Position numbers and translations under genes: made by a program. The notes below the pieces were generated by a model that was given only the letters and a program-made list of their open reading frames with translations, was not told where the DNA came from and ran no database searches. A stretch of DNA of 64,000 bases from Cristatella mucedo (lineage: Eukaryota > Bryozoa > Phylactolaemata > Cristatellidae), in NCBI GenBank assembly GCA_009760855.2, contig WPIO01000001.1:16811501-16875500 (forward strand), in the 5' to 3' direction. Shown here piece by piece: positions 1 to 10,960 of the stretch (within the stretch, counting starts at the first letter, position 1; the number at the start of each line of letters is the position of its first letter).

Positions 1-82
1 ACATAAGCTAGTAGCAATATAATAATAAATTAAATCACTGCAGTGTGTTTATTACTGTGACGTTTTACTCCGCACCTTATCT

Positions 83-632
83 CTACTCGTCTCGCCAATA
101 AGACGCCTCTGGACAGCTTCGGGGTCCATCGGCTATGCGTAATGCCACTGCAAGCAGTCCGCCAGAATCACCAGGGTTAGACATTGAAGCGCTACGTGTT
201 CTCACTTCACTTCTCTTAGCAAGTCTGACCACTGGCAAAAAAACGATCTCATATATATTTTCAGCCAAATCGCCTTTCGAAAACCCTATAATCGGAAAGC
301 GTGATGCTTCGGACGTCGCCACACTCCAGCGGCGAGACGTTCGCTCAGCAGTACTGCCCAGCGTCCTGCCTGGAACGCTTAAGCCACTCAAGGAAAGCTT
401 CGACGGTTGGGTGAGCTCACAGAAGCTCCAGGAACTACTGGGTGAGAGTCTCGAGTTGTCTCCCCGGGTGGGGAACCCGAGCGTCTGCTTCGGCGCGCGA
501 AGCGAGCCTGGGCTCGAGACAGCGAGCCAAACGCATTTGCCTAATTGCTTGTTATTTTCTGGCTTCGCTGGTGTTGTGTGGCTGAAAAAAGCCTGCAGTC
601 TGACCATGTGCAGCTGGAATTTTAGGAAATAA
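83..632. other. Region open on both strands, unrecognised
   Basis: A 165-codon frame on the plus strand (135-632) and a 174-codon frame on the minus strand (83-607) overlap almost completely. The stretch is richer in G+C than the flanking DNA. I recognise no domain in either translation and see no splice-supported extension. Such double opening can come from a GC-rich repeat or from a fragment of a once-coding sequence. I do not claim a gene. Confidence 0.25.
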
Positions 633-804
633 TTAAGCTAGCATGTATTCCAAATGATTATCTGAAAAAACAGGTTGGTACCGTTAGTTTACCGCTTCAG
701 GACCGGTAGATTTTTTTTGATGCCATGATGGGGCCCTGATTCGTCTTCCAAAGCGTGGGAACGGGCTTTGGTATTTCATTAAGAGGGTAATGGTTGGACG
801 AAAT

Positions 805-849
805 TTTCCCCTTAATCGTGCTCCTGAGAGGAGCACGATTAAGGGGAAA
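805..849. repeat. Perfect inverted repeat, 21-bp arms, 3-nt spacer
   Basis: The left arm (805-825) is exactly complementary to the right arm (829-849), with only GAG between them. The arms read TTTCCCCTTAATCGTGCTCC and one further T. No gene or transposon end that I recognise adjoins it. Confidence 0.95.
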
Positions 850-1386
850 TCAAGGACTAGATTTTAGCATGCAGCAATCGCGCAGGGCTCAGCATGAGTG
901 ACACCATGCCGGAACTCATAGCATATTGAAATTCGAGAGGACAGATCTGCGGTAATCTTAGCTGACCATGTATGCTGTTATTTTGTCACTGGCCCTGAAG
1001 ACCAGACTTGCTGTAAATGGCATTGCTGCTGTGATGATATGACCAAACCACGGCAGCTAAAACTGTGGAGCACAGCACCTGCGTCGAGCCTTGGGAATTT
1101 ATTTCCAGCTGAATAGGTACACGTTTGATAAGCAAATATTTACCAGCTGATCAGGTTGTAAAATTTGAGAGATAACTTCTAAATAGCTGATCTGTTGTGC
1201 ACTTAAGAACACCATTTGATAGTACAAATACTAGCTCGATCTCTTACTGTATAATCAAGGATTTTGATTGAACCTTTGGCAAAGCTGTTTAGCTAGCTAT
1301 AAGCAGTGCTCTTTTTAGCTAGTGTCCCAGCCTCTAACAAATACTATCTAGTGTGCCATCATGGCTCACCAAATACACACGCGCAG

Positions 1387-1513
<127 letters not shown>

Positions 1514-1515
1514 CT

Positions 1516-3360
1516 GAGAGATGGCATGTGCTATCGGCCATCGGGAGTTGAACTCGCATTCTCCTCGAGGTAAATACTTGTGGAGCCAGGAGAGGCATTT
1601 GCCTGCCCCCGGCTCCGTATTTTGGGGCGACGACTTGGGTCGCTACCTATTCCTACGCCCTCTGACAGTCGTCGACGACGCAAATATGTCCTGCTTCCAC
1701 TCTCGATGAGCAACGGCAGGATTTCGTGTCGAATATGCACTATGATTGTGAGCTATAATTTTTCATTACTTGCAGGTCTTGCCCATACTAGAAAATATTT
1801 TTCGGGGGGCCTTGCCCTTATGTAACAATCTTGCGGCTCTTTCCCACCTAAGGAACACAAAATTCCCGGCTCCTCCTTCGAGAGAATAAGGCTACTACTA
1901 CTAGTCTTGCAGCATTTTTGATAGGCGAATTATTAGGCGCAAGTGCCATTTCCGGCAAGGTAAAAGATCAGTGCACGTCAAAAGCGTGCGTGCAATCCAT
2001 ACAGTTGCACGTGGGCTGTTGGCCTACCAGATTCTAATCGCGCTTTCCTAAAGGAAACCCTTCAAAGCCCTGAAGCTCATCCTATGAGGAACTGAAAGCA
2101 CACTCAAAAAGTTTCTCGAGCAGTGTTGTTTCTTTTTTTGTCGCGACCAAAACTGTAGGAGTTCTAAGATTGAGTGGCGGGCTTACCAATTGTCATTGTA
2201 AGACGATTGGGCTTGATGGGGGCTTTCGTCTTGAATGTTGCTACATTGCTAGCAAGAACACCTTAGCAGACACATTCGGACGTGTTCTAGATTAATGTAT
2301 CGTTGAATCAGGTCTTTGTCTGCTGCTATTAAATTAGCAGAAGAGATGTCCGTCCGGTGCAATCATACTGCTATTGCCACAAGCTGTCTTATAAAAGCTG
2401 CGAGTGCATACCTATTGCACAAGTTTGTGTGCAAATGCTTTGCTGAAAATCAAGTTGAATCACATCTGCGCTCAACCATGTTTTTATTCACAGCTAAGAG
2501 CAAGTTTATGGTCAGCAAAAGGATCGCCCCAATCAAGAGCGACCCTTGCAATCCATTTGGGTCAATGATCGTAAGCAAACGAGTTTTGCCCATTGATGGA
2601 AAGCTTATATGGAATCCGTGCACGAAGGTCACAGGTGAGGCATCGCTAATAATGTGGAATGCGAAAACTTGACAGACATTTCGGCTGGCCAATCAATTTA
2701 CATTGCATGTGAGTGAATGGATAACGAAGTACGCCAGAATCGCATAAGAGCGAGTGTCCACTTCTGTGACACAGGTGCGACCAGCCTGAATTAGCCGACA
2801 GATTAGTACGGGCTTACGTCATCTGATGGAAGCGCTGACGCTTTTATCTCGTTCCAGGAAGACCTCTGGGTGACCTCTTGGGATAGATGATCAAGTGTCT
2901 ACACCAAGATTTCAACGTGTCCCAGTGGCCACGCAGCGTCACAAGCAGCGCCTGTAGCTCCTCTCTGCTCCAAGTCCAGAGCAAATCAATAAAGTCTTGC
3001 CCACGGAATGCTTCCGCTGCCGACACACGTCAATAATTTCTGCTGAAGCATCGTTTCGGTGCGTTGTAAGTGCTATTGAGCCAACACGAATCTTCTCCTT
3101 GAGATTGCGAAGGTGTGAGCTCCAACACCCGATAGATAGAACCCGAAGCCCTGCTACAGGAGAGCAGACGAAGCAATTCCTATTGAAACAATGCACATCG
3201 AGTGCAAGTGTAAACCATACGTGCATGTGCGCAAAGTGTGTACGAGGGTATCGAGTGCGTCCACCTGAATTCAGTGCACACAAGTTGAAGTTAGTGTATT
3301 TCCGTTCAAGGCTCGTCATTAGCATGGATCATGCAAGCCTGTTCTCTACAGTATTACCGG
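1516..3360. other. Intergenic, nothing recognised
   Basis: No protein family, tRNA-like head or known tail motif is recognised here. Open frames are short and without domain signatures. Confidence 0.5.
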
Positions 3361-3444
3361 CAGTGGCGCGCAGCCAAGGGGGTTAGGGGGCAGGGAGCAG
3401 TGCCCCCTCTAGTTTGGTCGGACCACCGGCGCCGCCTGGGGCCA

Positions 3445-3650
3445 ACCAGTATCTGTGAGTTTAACCACACTTGAATGCTGACCCTGTGCACGGCGCCCCT
3501 AACCATGTTATTCTTGCTTATTCAGAATGCTACCACTAACCATTCGATCGTGCTTCCTTTGCAGCAAATGCTAAGTGCCTAGAAAGAGATTGATTTATCT
3601 GAGGGCGCTATATTAAATGTGTTATTATAATTTTATTCTTATTATTACCG
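3445..3650 (+). mobile_element. LINE-A 3' end, 5'-truncated
   Basis: This stretch matches the 3' untranslated end of the LINE-A copies near 23.3 kb and 48.3 kb: the ACCCTGTGCA block, the CTAACCATGTTATTC block, then the GTGCCTAGAAAGAGATTGA core, GGGCGCT and an ATT-rich tail. No coding part remains. Confidence 0.8.
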
Positions 3651-4739
3651 GTCGGGGAAGTGTGTGGCGGGACACTCGTGGCAGAGCGGTCACGGAACGG
3701 CAGCCATCGCAGTAGCCACCACAACCCTTGACTCCTGAAGATACAAACTTCGAGCTCCTTTTACACCCAGGTCGCTCTCTCCCGGCTCCCTCTTAATATC
3801 TCGGGCCAGCAACCGCCTCGACGCTTTGCAAGCACCTCGACCACCACGAGCAAGGCGTCACTCGTTACTGCACTCTGGCAGAAGAGACGCGAGCTGCGAG
3901 CACGAATGAGCAGCTGGCTCCTGTGAGCCGCCAGAAGCCGACGTGAAATGCTTAGGTTCATAGGTTTTAGCTGGTGCCGCTGTCGTCCTGAGCCGTGTCT
4001 GTCTGAACGCGCTGTCGTCGTAAGGACGGCGCATTGAATTCACAGGTCGAAGTTAAAAACGTTGAACCTACCTGTCGAAGGTCAGAGCACGGTGTAAGTG
4101 GACTCTCAGGCTGCAGACTTCTCTTGAGGCTTGGATAATAATTACGTGCGTAATTTTGCAACGTCCCGCTAGCAACGAAGGCAAGGCGAATGCGGAAAAC
4201 GGCGCCAGCAGCAATCGTACGACGGATGTGACGTCACGGCCGTCTGTAGCCATTCGCTGTTGCAGATCTGGGCTCCTCGTTGCAGAGCCTAACGCGCAGG
4301 TTTGACTACCCCGAAGCTCGCTGTACACAGCGAAAGCATAATGGCGCCATCAAAGGCTTGGTGGGTGAGGCGTTTTTTGGGCGTGCTGAGTACTCTCAGC
4401 GGACAGCTCGTGGGTGCTCGCGCATGCGTAAGACGACGCACGAATCTCAAGTTCACGGCTGCTCCGACATTCGGCTGTAGCGCCGAGTCACGTGCTATGC
4501 TAGTTTGACAGTGGGTCAGCCTGAAGCACGCAGTGACGTCGTGCGCCCCCTGACGGCGAACGGTAGACCAGCGGCCAGGCGCCTCTGCATTGCTCGCCCG
4601 CATGCGGCAATAAACATTGGACATCATAACATCTTGAACTTCTTTAAGATGAAGAGGACGCTGAGAACTTTGGCAGCGTCCACATCTAGGGATATGTACC
4701 TAGCGACTGCAGTTAAAGCCCTCGCAGACATTGGGTCCC

Positions 4740-5420
4740 AGAAATACTTGCCATACACTGCGATACAGCTGCCACCTCCGCAATAAACGTCATAGCACGT
4801 CGGCTTTAATTCCTAATTACAGAGAATTGTGCTACGGGTCCACCCGCCAAATTTCATGCAATTGCGCTTTCGTTTTCTCATGCTATGGCCTCAAACGGCC
4901 CGGGCCCGCCAGCCTACTTACAAACACAAACAACTGAAATTTGGTGCGTAAACCTAGTATATTGCTCTCTCTCTTTCTCTCATTTCGAATCACTAATGCA
5001 ATTTAGTGAAGCGTTTTGTGGAAATTGGAGCTGTATTGCGGTTCAAGTACTTTGTGTTGCAACTTGGGCCGGACCATTGGAGGCCATAGCATGAGCACCA
5101 GCAAGCGAAATCACATGGTATTTGGTGGTTAAACCCGAAAGTCCGTTTTCAATAATGTGGAACAAAAACCGCAGTTGCTCTAAGCTGTTTTTGGAAATGC
5201 CTGCTCTATCGCAGTTCGTATGTGCAATTATGCTGGCTTGCCCGGGCCATTTGAGGCCGTAGCATGAGAACGCGAACGCGCAATTGCACACCATTTGGTG
5301 GGTAAACCCGCAACAAAACATTCCGTGTATAATTTGGAATCAAAACCACCGTGCTCTGATGTTTATTGTGGAAATGGCAGCTTCATCACGGTTATTCGTG
5401 GGACCTTTACTCTTATACGC
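4740..5420. repeat. Satellite-like array, ~178-bp monomers, one inverted
   Basis: Related units can be aligned by eye. Two direct units start near 5066 and 5244 (178 bp apart). Each carries a GGCC-rich block, an AGCATGAG block, a TTTGGTGG block followed by TAAACCC, and then a GTGGAAATGGCAGCT-type block. A partial direct unit precedes them (about 4930-5065). The same unit occurs in inverse orientation at about 4740-4912. No coding potential is seen. Confidence 0.75.
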
Positions 5421-5924
5421 CTCTTCAGATTGGGTGGCCAGCGCTGCTCGCATGCACTGCCGGATGTGCGGCTCGGATAGAGTCGCACATCCGGTGACTC
5501 GGTCCAGCGGAGAGCATACTTGATGTGGATGATGCCCGGTGCCGGCCATGTTACCCTGGGCAGTAGCGTCTCTTCTTTCGCGAGGCTGCAAACCATTGCT
5601 TGCTTTCTTCGCCTTCTTCTGGGTTTGTTAGGATAAGCAAACAGATTCATTGTCTAATGACGCGGTGAAAGTATAATCGACACTCCTTTGAGGTTTCATT
5701 TCGCTCTTCTTCCTATAATTTCGTCCGTAGATTGCCGCTGCCCTTGTGACTTCAGGTAAATATCTGACCGAAGTACGCTTCAACTTCTCTCCGGTGAGGA
5801 CCGTAAGTCTCAGCCCAGTGGCAAAAGGATCGCTCTTCATGGCTCAGATCGCTGGCTCCGTTCCAGCGCTCGCTCGGCAATTCCGTGCTGCCTCCTGAAA
5901 GACAAATCTGGATGCACCGCAAAG
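5421..5924. other. Intergenic, nothing recognised
   Basis: No domain, tail motif or tRNA-like segment was recognised in this stretch. Confidence 0.4.
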
Positions 5925-6742
5925 CTCGGCTGCCACATGATCACGTGGCTTATTTATTAAATCAGCCGCTGCTCACTTTTCTGGTGCTCTGCTTTTTCGA
6001 TTAATCGATCGATCGATCGATCGGCGGCCTCAGAGGCTGGTCATATGGCCACCGGGCGGAGCGACCAGGAGCAGGCTCTATCACCATGCCCCGGAGCTAT
6101 AAAGAGACCCTGGAAGTACTCGTGTACGCAGCGTGATGATCCTCCTCGATGACTGTCCCTTCCCTTTGCCGATGCCCCCAGCTCTTGTTTTTCTTACAGA
6201 TGCGTTCGTTATTTGTCTGAGAGATTAGAAGGCCCGTGGGAAGCACTCGAACATTGAGTGAGCTCTCGAAAACTGTCCAGCCAGGTGACTCTTTTCGCGT
6301 CTAGGAGAGATTAGTGTCACATGTGCATAAAGATGAGGCACTGGCGTGGTTTAAATCGTATATTCCTGATCGCGTTCAATACGTTTCTTGTGGGGTTCTG
6401 GTCTCACCCACGAGACGGGTCACCTGCGGAGTCCCACAAGGGTCTGTACTCGGTCCCTTGCTGTTCTCCATTTATACTCAACCTCTGGGGAAAGTTATTA
6501 AGGCCTATGGAATAGGATATCACTTGTATGCTGACAATAGTCAGCTGTATTTGTCATTCAAACCTTCGGAATCTCCTGCAGCAACTGATAAACTGAATGC
6601 TTGCCTTGCCGATATTCGATCCTGGATGTCGGAAAACTTCTTGAAACCAAATGTAAATGATGATAAAACCAAACTGCTGCTCATAGGATGCCCTAAGCGT
6701 GCGTCTTAATTAAAAGGCTTTGCTCTTCTAATAGGTAATGCT
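5925..6742 (+). mobile_element. LINE-B internally deleted derivative (unit 1)
   Basis: A non-coding left part (GCTGCCAC..., then a CGATCGAT run at 6003-6022, then a block ending at GAGAGATTAG) joins directly to the middle of a reverse-transcriptase frame (6314-6709). The frame shows [20 protein letters not shown] and then YADN where YADD is expected, followed by the DDKTKLLLIG segment. The same join occurs in unit 2 near 8457. The fingers region, endonuclease and C-terminus are absent. The catalytic Asp pair is broken, so it is non-functional. A 40-bp restart of the unit's left end follows at about 6744-6785. Confidence 0.8.
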
Positions 6743-7061
6743 GCTCTGCTGCCACACTATCACGGAGCATTTACATCAGCCGCTGCAGGGCTGTAAGGCA
6801 GGTAGGTAACGGGTGCCCCTCGAGCAATGAGATACCCAGGACTGCTTGCCCCCTGCCACGATCTGTAATAATAAGCTATAAAGTCATGTGACAGCTTATA
6901 CAGGATGGGGAGGAATACTATCCGAGAGCAGCATTTCCGTGGCGAGCACCAGCCCCTCGACCATCACAACCAACTTCATTTAAGCATGTTATTTGAATGG
7001 CAGACAACTTTCAACAGTTCTGCATTAGAATATATGTAATTTAATGTAATGTAATGTATCT

Positions 7062-7572
7062 CCGTCAATAACTCCACAAAGTCACAAAGACCATGTGGGT
7101 GTTACGTAGGAGAGTTTTGTATAGCGCACTCACAGCCTAAGCGGCTTTCGGTACGCATTCGGTAGCCAACAGACTTCGTCTCACGCAGCAAAGAGAAAGT
7201 GGGAAGCATAGCAGAGTCAGGAGAGCAGTTGAGGTAGTGAGTAGCATGGAAGTAGCAGCTCAGGACCGCTGAAAAGGATGTGCCATAGTCGGCAGTAGGA
7301 GAGTAGTTGTCGTTGCGTAAGAATTGTGGAAGCGAGTTCTACAGTCTAGGACCTGCAGAGCTAAAGCTTCTGTCGCCAACGGTCTTTAAGCGGAGGAATG
7401 GGACAGCTAATTTATTGTCCACACAGGACTTGAGGGCGCGAATAGGCTGAAACTGATGCAGCAGTTCAGCTAGGTACGAAGGAGCCCAGACGTGGTGGGC
7501 ATTGTGGGTCAGCGTAAGAACTTTGCTCTGTATCCGTTGCTCAACCAGCATCCATCCTAGCTCTTTTGATAA
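7062..7572 (-). mobile_element. LINE-B 3' end with ORF2 C-terminus, 5'-truncated
   Basis: Read on the minus strand, 7551-7339 encodes the C-terminal part of a CR1/L2-like ORF2 (ending ...LKTVGDRSFSSAGPRL). It is followed by the LINE-B 3' untranslated region down to the GAGATACATT tail near 7062. It is nearly the same sequence as 9225-9725 in opposite orientation. Confidence 0.85.
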
Positions 7573-7984
7573 TGATGGGATTCGGTGGGATGGCTAGAAG
7601 TATAGATACTGCACACTTTCTTTGTTGGCCTTATCCGAGTACCAAGAAACAGATGTTCATAATCGCTGCAGTAGCCCGATAGCTGCTTGGGTGCTTTAAG
7701 TCTTGGACAGAAGAATGATTAAGCAGTGATATGCAGCATGATATGATAATGATATGATATGCAGCTAATTTTCCCTTCGGCTTACGCAGTTTGTGTCGGA
7801 CGTATTTGCGATACACTCTTCATTTCTTCGATTATAACTTGCGATTTTCTTAGATGATACAGCACAGAGTAGCTTTTTCTGCCTTACAGACTACTAGCAA
7901 TCATTAGGTTATGTGGATCCGGTCGCCAACCCTGGCTGCTGTGCAAGACCAAATCGTAAGCAACTTTGAAAGGCAGTATTTCAG

Positions 7985-9724
7985 CTGGCTGCTGCCACAC
8001 TATCACGGAGCATTTAAATCATCCGCTGCTTACTTTTCTGCTACTCTCTTCTCGATCGATCGATCGATCAGCCTCTGAGGCCGCCGATCAATCGATCGAT
8101 CGGTCTCAGAGGCTGATCATGTGGCCACCCGGCGGAGCGACCAGGAGCAGGCTCTATCACCATGCCCCGGAGCTATAGAGACCCTGGAAGTACTCGTGTA
8201 TGCATCGGGTTGATCCTCCTCGATGACTGTCCCTTCCTTTTGCCGATGCCCCCAGCTCTTGTTTTTAATAATAATAATGCACTTGATAAAGCGCTCTCAG
8301 AGAACTTAATCTCTTTCTAGGCGCTTTACATTTTTCCTACAGATGCATTCGTTTGTGTGTCTGAGAGAATAGAAGGCCCGTGGGAAGCACTCGGATATTG
8401 AGTGAGCTCTCGAAAACTCTCCAGCCAGGTGACTCTTTTCGCGTCTAGGAGAGATTAGTGTCACATGTGCATAAAGATGAGGCACTGGCGTGGTTTAAAT
8501 CGTATTTGCCTGATCGTGTTCAATCCGTGTCCTGTGGGGGTCAGGTCTCACCCACGAGACGGGTCACCTGCGGAGTCCCACAAGGGTCTGTACTCGGTCC
8601 CTTGCTGTTCTCCATTTATACTCAACCTCTGGGAAAGTGATTAAGCCCCATGGAATAGGATATCACTTGTATGCTGACAATATTCAGCTGTATTTGTCAT
8701 TCAAACCTTCGGAATCTCCTGCAGCAACTGATAAACTGAATGCTTGCCTTGCCGATATTCGATCCTGGATGTCGGAAAACTTCTTGAAACCAAATGTAAA
8801 TGATGATAAAACCAAACTGCTGCTCATAGGATGCCCTAAGCGTGCGTCTTGATTAAAAAGCTTTGCTCTTCTAATAGGTAATGATGTCGTGCGACCATCA
8901 CCACGTGCTCGAAATTTTGTTTTCGTTTTCGACAGCTGCCTAAATTTTTTTAAAGCTTCATTCAGAAGACTGCTTCTGCAGCTAGCCGTCACGTTCGATC
9001 CCTATCCAAAATTAGGAGCTATCTTCCACAGTGGCTTGCAAAAAATTTAACTAGCTCCTTAATTCTGTCTGGGGCTCCTTAATTCTGTTTGGGCTTGATT
9101 ATTGAAATTTCTTTTTGGCTGGGCTACCAAAGAAAGCCACTAGGCCACTACAGCTGACTATGAATATGGCTGCAAGGCTAGCCTTTGAGTCCCAGAGGTT
9201 TGAGCACGTGTCTCCTTTCCTAAAAGAGCTAGAATAGATGCCGGTTGAGCAACGGATACAGAGCAAAGTTCTTACGCTGACCCACAAGGCCCGCCACGGC
9301 TTGGCTCCTTCGTACCTAGCTGAACTGCTGCATCAGTTTCAGCCTGTTCACGCCCTCAGGTCCTGTGTGGACAATAAATTAGCTGTTCCATTCCTCCGCT
9401 TAAAGACCGTTGGCGACAGAAGCTTTAGCTTTGCAGGTCCTAGACTGTGGAACTCGCTTCCACAAGTCTTACGAAACGACAACTACTCTCCTACTGCCGA
9501 CCATCCTTTTCAGCGGTCCTGAGCTGCTACTTCCATGCTACTCACTACCTCAACTGCTCTCCTGACTCTGCTATGCTTCCCACTTTCTCTTTGTTGCATG
9601 AGACGAAGTCTTCTGGCTACCGAATGCGTACCGAAAGCCGCTTAGGCTGTGAGTGCGCTATACAAAACTCTCCTGCGTAACACCCACATGGTCTTTATGA
9701 CTTTGCGGAGTTACTGATGGAGAT

Positions 9725-9727
<3 letters not shown>
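7985..9727 (+). mobile_element. LINE-B copy (unit 2) running to its 3' end
   Basis: Starts with the same left part and deletion join as unit 1. It keeps the RT block (8458-8852, again with YADN), then a frame-broken thumb region. An open C-terminal segment follows (9238-9522), with KTVGDRSFSFAGPRLWNSLP, the signature seen at the end of CR1/L2-type ORF2. After the 3' untranslated region it ends at GGAGATACACA, running straight into a (TA)n tract. It carries a short LINE-A insertion at 8269-8335. Stops and frameshifts make it a pseudogene. Confidence 0.85.
8269..8335 (-). mobile_element. Minimal LINE-A tail insertion inside LINE-B
   Basis: An AAT-repeat followed by GCACTTGATAAAGCGC and the CTAGGCGCTTTACA block sits between CTTGTTTTT and CCTACAGATG. 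Unit 1 (near 6190-6205) has the two flanks joined without it. A run of five T on each side is compatible with a short target-site duplication. On the minus strand it is the last ~60 bases of LINE-A plus its ATT tail. Confidence 0.85.
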
Positions 9728-9783
<56 letters not shown>

Positions 9784-9795
9784 TATATATATATA

Positions 9796-9842
<47 letters not shown>
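9728..9842. repeat. (TA)n microsatellite
   Basis: About 115 bases of nearly pure TA with a few G and AA interruptions, starting exactly where the LINE-B 3' tail ends. Confidence 0.97.
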
Positions 9843-9844
<2 letters not shown>

Positions 9845-9934
9845 ATACAGTTAAAACGTGCCACGAGGACATAGCGAGGTCAACGTGATGACGAGTAGAT
9901 TTCTGATACTTCGAGCAGCTGCGCCGGCTGAGTC

Positions 9935-10055
9935 ATAGGGCGACCTTTTTGAGCGTGACCTCTTCTAAGTGACCTCTCCTAAGTGTGACCTCTCCTCTCC
10001 TGAGCATGACCTCTCCTGAGTATGACCTCTCCCTAGTGTGACCTTGTCTGAGCTC
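9935..10055. repeat. Minisatellite, ~16-bp unit with TGACCTCTCC core
   Basis: Six imperfect tandem units, each containing TGACCT followed by a CTCCT-like run and a GA/AA ending. Unit lengths vary from 14 to about 21 bases. Confidence 0.8.
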
Positions 10056-10079
10056 GATGCCGGTAGCCCTGCCAACTAT

Positions 10080-10245
10080 CAAGGGTAGCCGAGCGGTTTG
10101 TCGCAGTGATAAAGGTGCTCGCCCCGACCAAGCTACGGCCGAGGTCGTGGGCTCGAGCCACGTTGCATTTGTGAAGAACCTGCACAGAGATTAAGTTCTC
10201 TTAGGGCGCTATACAGATTAATTATATTTTTTTATTATTTTCAAG
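10080..10245 (+). mobile_element. SINE-2 (tRNA-Leu/Ser-like head, LINE-A-like tail)
   Basis: The head starts GGTAGCCGAGCGGT, typical of an A-box region of Leu/Ser tRNAs. GGGCTCGAGCC occupies the B-box position about 70 bases on. The tail reads AGATTAAGTTCTCTTAGG then GCGCTATA and an A/T-rich end, matching the LINE-A core block. Confidence 0.75.
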
Positions 10246-10769
10246 TCGTCAATTGCTTCACAATTAGCGTGAACGTCCGAGACAGAAAGTGTTTATGAAA
10301 GGGACGACTAGTCTTAATTTGCAATTTTTCGTGCCCACATTGAAGTAACAATTATTTGCATTTCGAATCATGCAAGCAATCTTTCGTCTGCGTAATCTTA
10401 ACCATAATGATAATGACAATAAGAACATCTTTTTACAGTGCCCTGTGACTTATAAATCAATTTCGCATAGGCTGGAGAGGAAGCATATCTACTGATTGGC
10501 GGTTATATTTAAAGGAAGAATTTTGCAGGCGAAGCAAAAGTTGTGAAGAGTTTCTAGTTTCGGTTTAAATCCGTCAATTCAGTGGATCGTGATATTAGTG
10601 GGTTAAAAATTCCAATATCTCGATTTATAGAAATTAGCGACAATGATTTTAGGCTAGTTGCGGGCACATCTAAGTGGCCAGCGTCAGAGGAGTGGTGAGA
10701 GCCGGGAAAAGCCTGAGAACTAAGTACTTCCGGTAGCCGACGGAATCGAGAAAACGGAGGAACCAAATA

Positions 10770-10960
10770 TTGAGTGACCAAGCCTCGAAGTCGATTCTTC
10801 GTTTGATTGAGAGTCAGTATAGGTAGAAGAGAGGCGGTTTAATGTAGCAATTTCGACGCTCACAACAGACAAGTCTAGAGTCACAGAGATTTGCACAATT
10901 TATACGCATCTTATTGAAATCTTATGAAGACCTGCGAGAAGAGAGTTACATCAAAAGTCT
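10770..10960 (-). mobile_element. Degenerate LINE-A ORF2 fragment
   Basis: The stretch around 10,785-10,900 resembles the LINE-A post-RT coding region seen at 13,760-13,880 and 59,120-59,240, including TAGCAATTTCGACGCTCAC followed by AACAGAC. Frames are broken. Confidence 0.45.

Noticed and set aside
9658-9864. Tyr/Ile-rich frame
   Set aside because: It is a translation of the (TA)n tract.
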